A DNA stretch of 22,333 nt from Chara braunii (GCA_003427395.1 BFEA01000632.1:664642-686974); one strand, 5' to 3'. Numbered from the stretch's first letter, positions 10,131 to 20,022 are shown. Translations and numbers: made by a program. The notes: generated from the sequence alone by a model not told the origin.

Positions 10131-10380
10131 GACCTAAGTAAAAAAAGTTATTACAGAAAATGCAGGAATTGACACTAACTCCTATGGCTCTAGCACGTGG
10201 CGAGCGACTAAAGCAACTACCTATCAAACTGAAACTCAGACCAATTAGTAACCTCACTCAGTCATATGCAAACTAAACCACAAAGGTAAGTACTCTCACC
10301 AATGCCAAGTTCATTCCGTGTAGATAGTTCATGAATCTTCAAGTCATTGAATCCTTATACCCATCCTACATAAGACATAG

Positions 10381-11064
10381 AGCTGGACCATTCGTCATGG
10401 AAACAATGCCAACTTGTCTTTATGATATACACGAACATGTTGTACAACTACTTATTTCTTCTTTTGGGCAGAGGACTAGGTCATTCGCCACGAAAACAAT
10501 GCCTAGTCGCCCTGTGCTGTTTAATATCCAAAATTTAGTATTTCTCTGACTTTGTTTTCAAAAGAAAAGACAAATATGGGCAGGGGACCGAACCATTCAC
10601 AGTAGAAACAATGGTCAGCTTGCCGAGACTATTTCCATTTATACTTTGTATTTTCTTTTTTCTCTTCTTAATGATATGGCTTAACGCTGGACCATTCACA
10701 GAAGAAACAATGCCCAGCTGCCAGTTCACATGCAAATATACATAAAGTACTTTCCTTTCATACTCAGTTTAACTTATGTGCGTGGTTTTCAGGCTAAGCC
10801 ATTCACCATGAAAAAGATGCTTAGCCTTAGACCAGAAATCCTCCCTCAGAATAAACAAGAACTTAAACCCCTTCAATCAGGCAAACCCCCAGAGTTAACT
10901 AGAGCAGCCAGGCCATTCACCATGGAAACAATGCCTGGCTCTCCAGAAAACAATTAAATAAACACAACAACCAGGTCATTCACCATGGAAACAATGCCTG
11001 GTCCTTCAGAAAACAGTCAAGTAAACACAGTCCTGAGCCATTCACCATGGAAACAATGCTCAGG
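10381..11064. repeat. Array of eight hairpin units with conserved loop and covarying stems
   Basis: Eight copies of CATTC-RYCA-N-GAAACAATG occur at 10381, 10474, 10585, 10686, 10791, 10906, 10970 and 11032 (hairpin starts). Spacing is about 93-115 bp for the first six and about 63 bp for the last three. The flanking arms differ in sequence but pair: GACTAGG/CCTAGTC (unit 2), AGGCTAAG/CTTAGCCT (5), AGCCAGG/CCTGGCT (6), ACCAGG/CCTGGT (7) and CCTGAG/CTCAGG (8). In each of these a single C or T is bulged between the arm and CATT. Units 1 and 4 pair with one mismatch or a small internal loop; unit 3 is largely broken. CATT/AATG extends the stem, leaving a 12-base loop (CACCATGGAAAC). Nothing suggests a protein. 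The strand of any transcript is unknown. Confidence 0.9.
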
Positions 11065-12387
11065 CTTTGGTAGACCCTTCCAAACGCATGCAAGACTGCC
11101 TTCCTCCCACCTTCTCCTAGTTTATCCCTTTCTCTGCTTTCAATCATAATAAAGAAAAAACTTAGGCTTCACTCTCACACGTTCCTTCCATTCAATCTGA
11201 TTAGGTCTTGAAGAGAAAACAATAGTCATAGGGACAAACTCATGCATACATCAATCATACTGCAGGGAGATAGACAAACATGGGTAGTAGTGGATTATAC
11301 AGAAGAAGTGGTTCCTGACGCGGACATACGGGTTGCAATCCCGCTTGCCGGCTTCCTCTCGTAGCCAAGCACTAAACTGAGACTTAGAGGGCAGAAAGAG
11401 ATAGATTTCAGACTCTCAAATCAAGAGTGGTGCTCTCAAACTCACTAGAGAGGGCCGTGCTTCCTTCAGCGCCAGAGAGTCCCGCAATGATGGTCAACGA
11501 ATAGCTTAGATCTGGTCAAGTCAAAGCTAGAATCATCCTCCCGACGACTTTTTGATGTTCAGCACAAAACACGATCACACTGTCCCGCCAACTTTTATTC
11601 TGTCGTGCAATGGCCACAAATCAGTTTGTACTTCCGCGGCCAGTCCGTCGCACCTCGCCCAATATGATGAGCACAATACTGCTACATGCAATAGTCTCAG
11701 CAGGCGTCGCCAACTCACACCTTTCGTCACCGCGTACTAGCTCACGTAATACCCCAGTCCGGTTGGCGAACATGCAGCCCTCCTTAGCACCGCAACAGAC
11801 CAATCAGCAGGCGAAAACGCGGTAGCGGACCACCCATAGTCGGTCAGCTAGTTGAACCTAGCAACCGCGGGCTGACAGTCCCCCCCGGTACTCTTCACAG
11901 TGGCTTAACCGAAGAGAAGTCCTTTAATTTGCCAATTGCCTGTAGGCATTCATCACTAAGAACCGCCATGCACCGCTGACTCTCAGTCTATCCCACAGTA
12001 GCAGTCTGAAGGAAGGAAACCTCTCTGATGAAAGAAGGAGACTCGCTGCTTTGCTGCACAACAATTTTGCATCTAATAGCAGCCCTCCAATTTTCCAATC
12101 ATACAATCCCAGCAGTCTGTAGAAAACAACAGCAACTGCATTGACCTCAGCTTCGTGATGACCGTTGTTCTCGGTGCCACCAACGCTGCAAACTCCCATC
12201 CCTGTTCAGACTTAGCTCCCAGATCCCAGCAGGCGACTCAAACATCCGACCCGAACGACTATTATCTCGAAGTACCTGACCCATAATAGCGGTCAGGTTC
12301 ACTTTGTTTCATGATGCCCGATGGCGGGCACAACTACGCCCCTCGCCAGCAATTCCCTCCAGGTACGTGCTCCGCCAACATAGTGAG
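11065..12387. other. No gene recognised
   Basis: Overlapping open frames at 11552-11825 and 11924-12199 show no family motif, and frames on both strands are equally open, which argues against coding. A C run at 11880-11886 and mixed GC content are the only visible features. The region separates the hairpin array from the CT microsatellite and element B. Confidence 0.45.

Positions 12388-12456
<69 letters not shown>
12388..12456. repeat. CT microsatellite
   Basis: About 69 bases of CT dinucleotide repeat, with one TT interruption near 12400. It lies at the far end of element B, close to where similarity to element A fades. It creates Ser-Leu runs in open frames that are artefacts. Confidence 0.97.
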
Positions 12457-12459
<3 letters not shown>

Positions 12460-14640
12460 CAAGCTTCGGCCGTCAGCGGAGCGACGCAAGGGTCAACAGG
12501 TAAGTCTCCAGCCTCATGGGTTGCCTCGCATTACCTCTGTCATTAAGATAAGCAAAATCGAATGAACCTTCCACTAACGCCTGGCCAGATGCATTCAACC
12601 TTTTCCCGTTTTCACCCCTGTCATCTCCCACGCACTTCACTTTCATGCTAACTCCCTCTATACTAACCTAGAGTTACAACTAACATTGCTACTGATTTCG
12701 CCCGACCCAAAGCCCCCCACTCAGCATCTTCGCTCGCTTGATTCCGAGGAGAATCGAGCGAACTATCCGCTTTTCATTCCCGCCATCCTTTCTCTTCTCT
12801 ACCTCGACACCTCCGCTCGGTCTTTCTTCTTACTAACCTCTAATCTACTAACCTATAGCCAAATATAATTCTACCATTACATTCGCCCTACCTCTTAACC
12901 TTTTCTATAAATTTTTCCCCGCCCTTTTTCATCAAGAAACGGGGAAGATTCATACTTTTCTTCCCTCACTTCTCCCCCTCCGGCCATAGCTCCGCGCACC
13001 ACATTCTCTACTAACCTCCTTATCTACTAACCTAACTCTAGATCTAACCCCGCCATCGAGTTCGCCCTATGCTAAAACCTCCAAATCGTCTCTTTCCCCG
13101 CCGGATTCCATCAAGGAACGGGCGAGCCATCTTCTTTGCACCCACCTACCGCCATCTCCGTCCTTATTGCGCGTGCATCCGACGCGACAGGTCGTCCAGA
13201 TTCATCCACTACCTTTCCTCATCCCGTCGCCCCGCTGCTTTCTCACGCACCGCCGCTGCGCCAGCACCTGGCAACTTATTGACTTGGCCCCATCGCCCAT
13301 CGGTCCCGGGCGCTTCGCCCGTTGCTTCCTGACCCCCGCTCCGAATGGATCCGGCGCTGAAATGCGCCCGGATTCATTCCTTCCTACACTCCCCGACTCC
13401 TCCCTGCTGCTGCCCGTCACCCGCTCCGCTATGGCACAGCGCGCTCCGGCCTACCCCGCTGCACCTCACCATCCAGCCACCTCCGGCCTCGCAGCTGACT
13501 GCTCATGGCGCCACCCCTGCTAGGTTCGGCCCCCTCTGGCTTACTGTTGCACAGCGCCTGCGCTGTAGCTCCGCGCTCCGCTGCTCCGATGCACCGCTCC
13601 ACTCTCCGGCCTAATGCAGGCCCGCTAGCCCGGGCCGCTGTGGCAGCGCTTCCGCACAGCTCCAGCAGGAACGAATGAGTAGTCGGGCGTTGCCTCCCAA
13701 TTTATACTTCGGAGACTCTTTGGTCTGCCATTTGCCATCGGCCCCTTAGTGCTCGATGTGCCTTGTTAGCCCGCTGCGACCAATCGGCCCAGCTCCGGTC
13801 ATCCTGAGGGAAGCCTCGGAGGGACCCAGCTAGTAGATGGTTCGATTAGTCTTCTGCCCCTATGCTGAAGTTCACAGTTGGGCTACGTGGGGCGACTTCG
13901 TCACAGCCACCGCCAGGGTTCCCCACATCCTTCCCTGGCCTACTTTGCTCAAGCGGACCCTGCCACCGCCCCAGGCCTCCAACGGCAAGACCCCGTATGG
14001 GCGACCAAAGCGGGATCAAGGCCTGGCTTTGCTATTCAACCCAAGCACGGGCCTAGGCGGCCTGGTGTAGATCCTGGTGGTAGGAGCAATTATTCAAATG
14101 AGAATTTTGAAGTCCGACGCGGAGGAAATCCTCGCGGCATGCTCACACCCAAACCTCACACAACACATCGTGGTTGGCGGACGGTGCATCAGCAGAGGGT
14201 TCCCGCCATTCAGGTTTCTTCCGCCCCACGGGCTAATTACTCACCGGCTCGCATGTACGTCGGACACCTCGGCCCGACTTCTCACGACGACAAGATAGAG
14301 GAATTTTGCCGGCCTTTTGAACATGCAGAAATCCGAACAGACCGGTCTAGTCAAGGTCCTTGACCCCCGCGGCGGCCACTAAGCCTGGCACTGCGCCCAA
14401 ATCGACGGGGTGTCGGAACGATGACAAAAAGTAAAATAAATAATAATAAAACAATAAATAAATAGACTTATTAGATCTCTTAGTCGTCGGGACGTATCAA
14501 CAGGGAAAGAGATAGTGCCAGCACCGTCCTAGCGTCGCCGGAGGCAAAACCAAGAGGGATAGCCCCACCGCCCTTTTAACTACCCTGATACTCCCGCGCC
14601 GTCGCCGCTCGATCTTGATCCCTGAACCTTTGTAGCTATA
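12460..14640 (-). mobile_element. Internal region of non-autonomous LTR element B (inverted relative of A)
   Basis: Read on the minus strand from the primer site, this follows element A landmark by landmark: GGATCAAGATCGAGCGG, GGGGCTATCCCTCTTGGTTTT, TTAGTGGCCGCCG...GTCAAGGACC, CTACTAGCTGGG, GCGGAGCTATGG (complement at 12984), the ~180-bp array and TGGCCAGGC. No gag or pol motif is seen. The plus-strand open frame at 13878-14363 (161 codons) is antisense to the element. It contains MYVGHL and DDKIEEF, which look like an RRM, but the A copy has stops in the matching stretch, so I do not call it a gene. Confidence 0.65.
12620..13200 (-). repeat. About 180-bp tandem repeat inside element B
   Basis: On the plus strand, TTCGCCC recurs at 12697, 12882 and 13061 (periods 185 and 179). 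CTACTAACCT precedes it in the last two, ATACTAACCT in the first, and CATCAAGAAACGGG or CATCAAGGAACGGG follows. It is the inverted counterpart of the array at 5395-5935; GCGGAGCTATGG is identical in both. Confidence 0.7.
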
Positions 14641-14651
14641 GTCTGATACCA
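14641..14651 (-). promoter_or_regulatory. Primer-binding site of element B
   Basis: The minus strand reads TGGTATCAGAC; the first ten bases match the initiator-Met tRNA type site also seen at 3342. It lies directly after the LTR end and fixes the direction of element B as minus. Confidence 0.75.
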
Positions 14652-14654
14652 TAC

Positions 14655-15271
14655 CCTACAAGGCTAAGCCCAAGCCTGAGACCAATACCCGCGGAGTACC
14701 ATATAAGGCGGTACGGCGCTGCGCTCAAGGCCAGGAAAATTGGCCTGAGCCTCATCTCTGCCTCCAACCGCGCGCGCGGCGCTTTGGGCCAACAAACCGG
14801 CTGCGCGGCTCCCAGTGTCCGTGCCGGCTCGCTTATACCGTGCCATAATTGCCCCGCACGCCATTCTATGACACCCCGCTCGCCGCACGAAGTCGCATCG
14901 TCGTTGCCGATGCCGTCGTCGGGGTCGTTCTCCGCACCCGCTCTCGACTCGGTCACACGTGGCCATCGAAAGGAAATATCCCCTAGATCCTGGCTTAATC
15001 AAGGATAACCAAAAATAAAATTTAAGGATAAAAAAAAATAAAAATAAATAGACCGGCGCCTGCACTGGTTTCGTAATCAACATCAAGGGATGAATCACGC
15101 GCGCCTTAAATCTGAGCGCCCATGCACTCTTTATTCTAGTCAACCATTCAGTCAACGTAAATCACTGACGCAGCCTCGCCTAACGAGGTATAGTTAGACT
15201 TTAACCCAAACTATTCTCTGCCATTTACATAAAACAGGGCGGATACCCTTGTAAGGGTATTCGCGCCGACA
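14655..15271 (-). mobile_element. LTR of non-autonomous element B
   Basis: On the minus strand it begins TGTCGGCGCGAATACCC at 15271 and ends just before the primer site. It matches LTR A, including the palindrome near the start, TTGACTAGA, GGCGCGCGTGAT and the CTTAGCCTT end. An AT-rich TTTATTTTTATTTT tract and extra GC-rich sequence make it about 190 bp longer than LTR A. CCTTATATGG (14699-14708) is its TATA-like box. Outside 15271 there is no similarity to the flank of A. Open frames within it on the minus strand (14636-15155) are not conserved in A. Confidence 0.75.
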
Positions 15272-16344
15272 GCTTACCGAACCATACTAAGCGACGTCCC
15301 CGTCGCTTCGCCAAATGAGAAGACTATAAATCCAACCACACTCGAAATGCTGACGAAAAAATGAGCCAATCCGATTAGCCGACAAACACAGGGTAGAGGC
15401 CTCCATCAAACAATGCCTTAACAACTATATGGTGCCAGGTTTCTAACCCGGGCCTCTCACCGCCCAGAAATTAGGACGCTGACAGCATAAGTTCCAAAGA
15501 CCTTCCCAATTGTCCTCTCCCCGGTCCTAGACAACCTTCGGCTTCTCGTTGGGTGTCCCTAGTCCTCGCAAAAACTAGGGACGCGAGCCTTAATCGAGAC
15601 CTTTGAAGGCACTCTCGCCTTCCTTCCCAAAAAAATCTCTCGCAATCAAATACCCATAAGCATATACGTATATTTGGTATCCGCTCAGCTCTTTCTGCAG
15701 TCTACTACAAAAAGGCTAGGTCTCCATCTTGGCCCACCATAGCCTGGCTGATCGGGTCAGGACTAGGGCCCACCGCATTGTTATTTTACGGCAGTACCCT
15801 CGTTGGTTACGCAATGATAGGTTTTCTCCTGATAAGCACTCAATCAAGACCTCTCAAAATCTCAACCTTCACTATCCCACGGAGTAATTTCTCCGGGGCG
15901 GGTAACTCCCCTTAAACTCTTACCCGGCGGTCCCGCACCCAGGTTGCGCTGGCTAGCAGCCATCCAATGGGGTTATGCCCTAGAGGTACTCACTTCTTTT
16001 CCGTTAGCTTGGCCTTTCTTCAATATATCCCAGAACTAGCACAGGTGGTTAGACGGGGCGTCGCAAAACAAAATCACAGACCCACTGCGCGATACGCAGG
16101 GGTCCGAAGACATTTACCAGCCGTTCCACAATAGGCATGGTATCCCTTGCACGCTCACAAACAAAATCACCGCTAGGTCCACCAGGTCGTGACCCCTGAC
16201 TTGATCAGAGCCAGCAGTCACCCATCCTGAGACATCTCTCGCCCTGCACTTATTGCGACATTCTCAAACATTCCAAGCAAAACGTGACCCTTTCCGTCAG
16301 ACTTTATCACTCATCAGACAACTTACCATGCCATAAATCAGTTT
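15272..16344. other. No gene recognised; several hairpins
   Basis: No open frame of note. Clear inverted repeats are AAGCGACG-TCCC-CGTCGCTT at 15289-15308, GTCCCTAGT/ACTAGGGAC at 15555-15582 around a 10-base loop, GAAGGC/GCCTTC near 15604, and CGGGTAA/TTACCCG near 15898. The two longest stems exceed what single positions would give, but some short ones are expected by chance. It may be the noncoding part of the element that holds the array at 16381. Confidence 0.45.
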
Positions 16345-16364
16345 ACTCACCTTTAAAGGTGAGT
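16345..16364. repeat. Perfect 20-bp palindrome
   Basis: ACTCACCTTTAAAGGTGAGT is its own reverse complement. It sits directly upstream of the 46-bp hairpin array and ends in GAGTCTTCCAACA, similar to the TCTTCCAAAA of the array, so it may be a related first unit. Confidence 0.95.
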
Positions 16365-16380
16365 CTTCCAACAACAAAAA

Positions 16381-16612
16381 CATCCCCTTTTCCAAAAAAT
16401 CCAAGGGGCTCTCATTATAAAATAAAACACGCTCTCTTCCAAAAATCACGAGGGGTCTCACCACAGAACAAAACACTCCCTCTTCCAAAAATCACGAGGG
16501 GTCTCATCATAAAACCAAATTTTCCCTCCTCAAAAAAATTTGAGGGGGTCTCATCATAACACACAACATCCCCTTTTTCAAAAATTCAGGGGTCTCTTAA
16601 TAGAACAAAACA
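16381..16612. repeat. 46-bp tandem array, five hairpin units
   Basis: Units end near 16408, 16454, 16500, 16548 and 16592, a period of 44-48 bp. Each has a C/T-rich arm, a TTCCAAAAATCA-like loop, a G/A-rich arm and a GTCTCATCATAAAACAAAACA-like tail. Arms vary but pair: CCCCTT/AAGGGG (16384-16408), CTCTC/GAGGG with one T-G pair, CCCTC/GAGGG (16478-16500), a ten-pair stem with one T-G pair at 16525-16548, and CCCCT/AGGGG (16570-16592). The open frame through it (16284-16559) has a repeating peptide and is an artefact. Confidence 0.88.
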
Positions 16613-17476
16613 TCACTGAGAGACCATCTTATGGATCCTCGTCACACTTAAGCAATCAACAACCAGCATAGTAAAGCATTCGAGTCTCAAGGACTCAAAG
16701 ATCTTTAGAGAAATCCTTACAACCTTTCACAACCGGACTGCACTTCCTTCCCTTACACTTTGCCCTATCAGCCGCCCATAGGCAGGTCGCACGAGTATAC
16801 CGGGGAGTAGGCAGCTTTACATATCACACATTCACATGTCCTTCACACAAAGCCAACATTCATCAGGATAAGGCCACACAAGTGAGAGTGATAGTGATCG
16901 TCAAAAAAAACAAGCCTCATAGGGTCTCAACTCGATATGTACACCAGGATAAAATGTCTCTCTAAAAAGCAACATAGGTACCCAGCCCTCACATCCCACT
17001 CTGCTGAGTAACCCACATCTCGAACACACAAATACTTCGGAATATACCCAAACCTACACAAGAACTAAAGTCACGCCAATCCATTACGACTGTACACGCC
17101 AACATATCACCCATCTGAATACAACCACCTAAGCCACACCAAAAAGAGGGAACGAATGAATCATCTAGTACTACAACTTACATATGTACAGATGGATAAG
17201 CTAGTCGTGACTACATCTAAATATACACATATCTAGCTCAACCTGTGTACACACGAAGTTCTGATCTTACTAACATATAGGCGAACCAGCCCCTACTCAC
17301 TCATTACCTTCTGGCTTCACCTATATAGTTGAGCTTTACTCCTATCTACGGTTCCAGTTGCCTTACCGGACCATTATTGCGAGAATTCCCCTCCAATCTG
17401 TTTTCCCTCTCCCGCAATCAACTCCCATTGTCTAAGTCATCCGGACTCAATGCCTCTGCCTTCAGCTGAGCCTAGA
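16613..17476. other. No gene recognised; downstream flank of gag
   Basis: It is A/C-rich on the plus strand with no long open frame. On the minus strand the last 130 bases next to the gag stop still read as stop-broken gag-like linker, so the gag frame probably continued here once. No protease or reverse transcriptase follows. Confidence 0.45.
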
Positions 17477-18538
17477 CTATATTGGGTCGGTCGCGTCTCT
17501 TCCCTTATCATTCCTTTCCTTTTCTTCCCTTTGGGCTTGTCTCGCTTTCTTACATCTGCGAGGTGTATGGTCGATCTCCCCACAAAAATCGCATACTACC
17601 TTCGACCACCGATCTTGCATTCTCTTCTTTCTACGCCCTATCCAACTTCCTTTTCCTACCACACTTCCTTGTGACTCTTGTCGCACAGGGGAAGAAGATG
17701 GCCCTGCCGACCGAGCCTCTGATGACCAGGGAGACTCATACTCCTCTTCTTCCTCAACTACCCTCTTGCTTTCATCTCTTTTCTCGCAATCCCTCAATTT
17801 CTTTCTTTTCCTCGCCTCGCGCAGAATATAGCAGAGGCCCTGATCAAAATCTCCTTTTACAAAGTTTCCTCGTACTTTGTCCCATATAAGTCTTCCTCCT
17901 GTCCCGCGAATCAGGTCTCGCTGCTCTGCACCTGAAAAATGCATGAGGAAGAAAAAACACTTGTCATGCTCTGACAATGCCCGAACCTTATATGAAGCAC
18001 GCTCATATTCTGTCAGAAATTGTCATGCTGACGAGTAATCATACCGTTCCATCTTCTCAAGATCATCCCTGTTCAACTGCTCCTCACCCAGCCGGTACTT
18101 ATTCCTCATGTCATCCTGGAACCTTCTCCACGATGACTCTGCCCTTTCGATCAATCCACCGACTTCCTCCTCCAGGTGTATGTGGATAAACTTTATGACC
18201 TCCTTTAGCATCTGCTCTTCATTCCATTCGCGTTGAGATGCCAACTGTTTGACTTTATCAAGGAAGCCAGAGACATGACAACCATTGAAGAGGCCAATCT
18301 CCACTTTGGGTGCATTCGCTCGCTCCCAATCCCGCATATTGGGCAAATGAGCGAGCTCCTTGACCGCATCCTCCTTTCGCAGGCCTTCCATCTCGGATTT
18401 CGTCGATCTTGTCTCCTGTTGAACAAGCAACCTTTGATTAGGACCAAGATCTGAGAAGAACCACGCATCCAAAACATAGGGTATCATGACAAGCTTACAC
18501 CTACACTCACTCTTGCAATACTTGTACACAATGTACAC
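17477..18538 (-). pseudogene. gag: LTR-retrotransposon gag, interrupted by one in-frame stop
   Basis: Gag packages the RNA of an LTR retrotransposon in cytoplasmic particles. The frame starts at 18538 and is open for 171 codons to a TGA at 18023-18025, then continues in the same frame to 17477, about 353 residues in all. The first part has the gag core: an IGLFNG...SGFLDKVKQLA segment, then SSWRRFQDDMRNKY, the W..F....R.KY signature. The second part has a basic/acidic linker (EEEEEY) and a CCHC zinc knuckle, CDFCGEIDHTPRRC, with C-X2-C-X4-H-X4-C spacing (17552-17593). The knuckle and its PRRC end resemble green-plant Gypsy gags. No protease, reverse transcriptase or integrase follows downstream, so it is an isolated, recently broken remnant. 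Its LTRs are not identified, and it is not shown to belong to element B. Confidence 0.85.
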
Positions 18539-19289
18539 TTTATACAGGCAGGGTCCCTTACGGCTGACTGTAGGCAGATAGTAGCAAGCACTACTACGTT
18601 AAGCATGAGGACGACCATAGCCAAGCCAAGGCCAAATGCAATTAGTGAGAACGTGGAGACCCCTCCTAACGGACCACTGCTGCTCGAAACTCATCCCAGT
18701 TTTCAATCTCCTCATTCGGGTCATGAGAAATGGCATATAAGTCAACTATACTAGTCGTGTGCCTGAGCCACTAACTAGGAGGTGAGAATTTTGGGTCTAA
18801 GTGCAGACCATATATCAGTTCGCAGGTATAGCGCCCATACTCCCAGTCTCGCACCCTCGTAGCGGCTTCAGCTGCCGCCTCTGCCCTTGCTAGCCCACCA
18901 AAGCTCTTCTCTATGAGGAAGTTTGGCAGGGTGGCTCGTAGTGGAGCAGATGGAAGCGTGAACTCTCCAGCGCACTTAACCTCCACATGGGTTAGTACTT
19001 GCTCTTCTCCGTCACGGTGTGAGGAAACCCGGGGAGGGGCTACCTACCGTTCGCTGAAGCCATGGGCTACGGCGCCTGTCACTTCGCCGCGCCCGCTTCC
19101 GAGGTCCTCGGCGACCAGTAGGGTGAAGGGGGCCAATCGAGTTCAAGATCCGTCGAGCCCCGTCGTCACACAGCGCTCTTCAGCAATTAGAGAGAGTATG
19201 ATAGATTACTTAATATTTAAATAAGATTAAAGAAATAAGTAAGAATATTAAATAAATAAAAGAGTAGCAAAGTTAAAACTGGCACTCCC
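18539..19289. other. Upstream flank of gag, no confident gene
   Basis: A minus-strand frame at 18771-18986 (71 codons) has an Ala/Glu-rich helix and YTCELIYGLHLDP; a nearby minus-strand stretch reads DPNEEIENWDEF before a stop. Neither matches a family I can name, though both look more protein-like than chance. They could be remains of the same or another retroelement. The part near 19200-19280 is AT-rich. Confidence 0.35.
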
Positions 19290-19348
19290 TCTCCCTCTCT
19301 CTGCCTCTGTCAGTCTCAGTCCCTGTCCCTCTCTCTATGCGTGAGTCT

Positions 19349-19403
<55 letters not shown>

Positions 19404-19429
19404 CCCTGTCCCACTCTCTCTGCGTGAGT

Positions 19430-19460
<31 letters not shown>

Positions 19461-19498
19461 ATCTCTGTCCCTGTCCCCCCTTCTCTCTGTGTGAGTCT

Positions 19499-19556
<58 letters not shown>

Positions 19557-19730
19557 AGTCCCTGTCTCCCTTCTCTCTGTGTGAGTCTGTTCTCTCACTC
19601 TCTCTCTCTGTCTCAGTCTCTGTCTCCCTTCTCTCTGTGTGAGTCTGTTCTCTCACTCTCTCTCTCTGTCTCAGTCCCTGTCCCCCTTCTCTCTGTGTGA
19701 GTCTGCTCTCTCACTCTCTCTCTCTGCGAC
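19290..19730. repeat. CT-rich minisatellite with embedded CT microsatellites
   Basis: The landmark GTGAGTCTG[TC] recurs at 19341, 19424, 19491, 19581, 19639 and 19697. The last units are 58 bp long; the earlier ones are longer because the CT run inside has grown. Each unit also has CTCAGTCYCTGTC and CCTTCTCTCTGT. Long Ser-Leu or Arg-Glu open frames here are artefacts. Confidence 0.95.
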
Positions 19731-19830
19731 TTGAGAACACAAAGTCGAACCCTTGGCCTGCGAGACACGGCTGTGGAGTCGCCCACGACGACTCTGGCCT
19801 GTTGTGTGCCTCTACCAACCTAGAGCTTTC

Positions 19831-20022
19831 ACCGGCAGAAGTACAGGCCTGATTTCTCTACCAACCTAGAGCTTTCTCTACTCAAGATGAGACGTATCTG
19901 GACTGATTTATGGGAGTAGATACATTNCCGGCAGAAGTACAGGCCTGATTTCTCTACCAACCTAGAGCTTTCTCTACTCAAGATGAGACGTATCTGGACT
20001 GATTTATGGGAGTAGATACATT
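19831..20022. repeat. Exact 95-bp direct duplication joined at an N
   Basis: Bases 19832-19926 and 19928-20022 look identical throughout, separated by the N at 19927. With N read as A they are two 96-bp tandem units (the base before 19832 is A). Inside each unit TCTACCAACCTAGAGCTTTC is itself a repeat of sequence at 19811. It could be a real tandem duplication or two contig ends that were not merged. Confidence 0.9.

Noticed and set aside
10381-11064. CRISPR array reading of the repeated core with variable spacers
   Set aside because: The window is eukaryotic, spacing is irregular, the core is a hairpin loop whose flanking bases pair, and there are no cas genes.
10381-11064. Hammerhead ribozyme reading of the GAAAC-containing hairpins
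   Set aside because: The CTGATGA conserved half of the hammerhead core is not present near GAAA in the units on the plus strand.
14636-15155. Minus-strand open frames of 106 and 163 codons
   Set aside because: They lie mainly in LTR B, overlap each other in different frames and have no counterpart in LTR A.
16284-16559. 91-codon plus-strand frame with a repeating NKTLPLPKITRG-like peptide
   Set aside because: The peptide repeat is the 46-bp DNA array translated; unit lengths of 44-48 bp do not preserve frame.
18771-18986. YTCELIYG read as the ELVYG motif of a Gypsy integrase
   Set aside because: Only a few residues match, the preceding Ala/Glu-rich helix does not fit, and there is no HHCC or DDE motif nearby.
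19335-19700. Long Ser-Leu and Arg-Glu open frames
   Set aside because: Translation of CT/GA microsatellite; no coding content.
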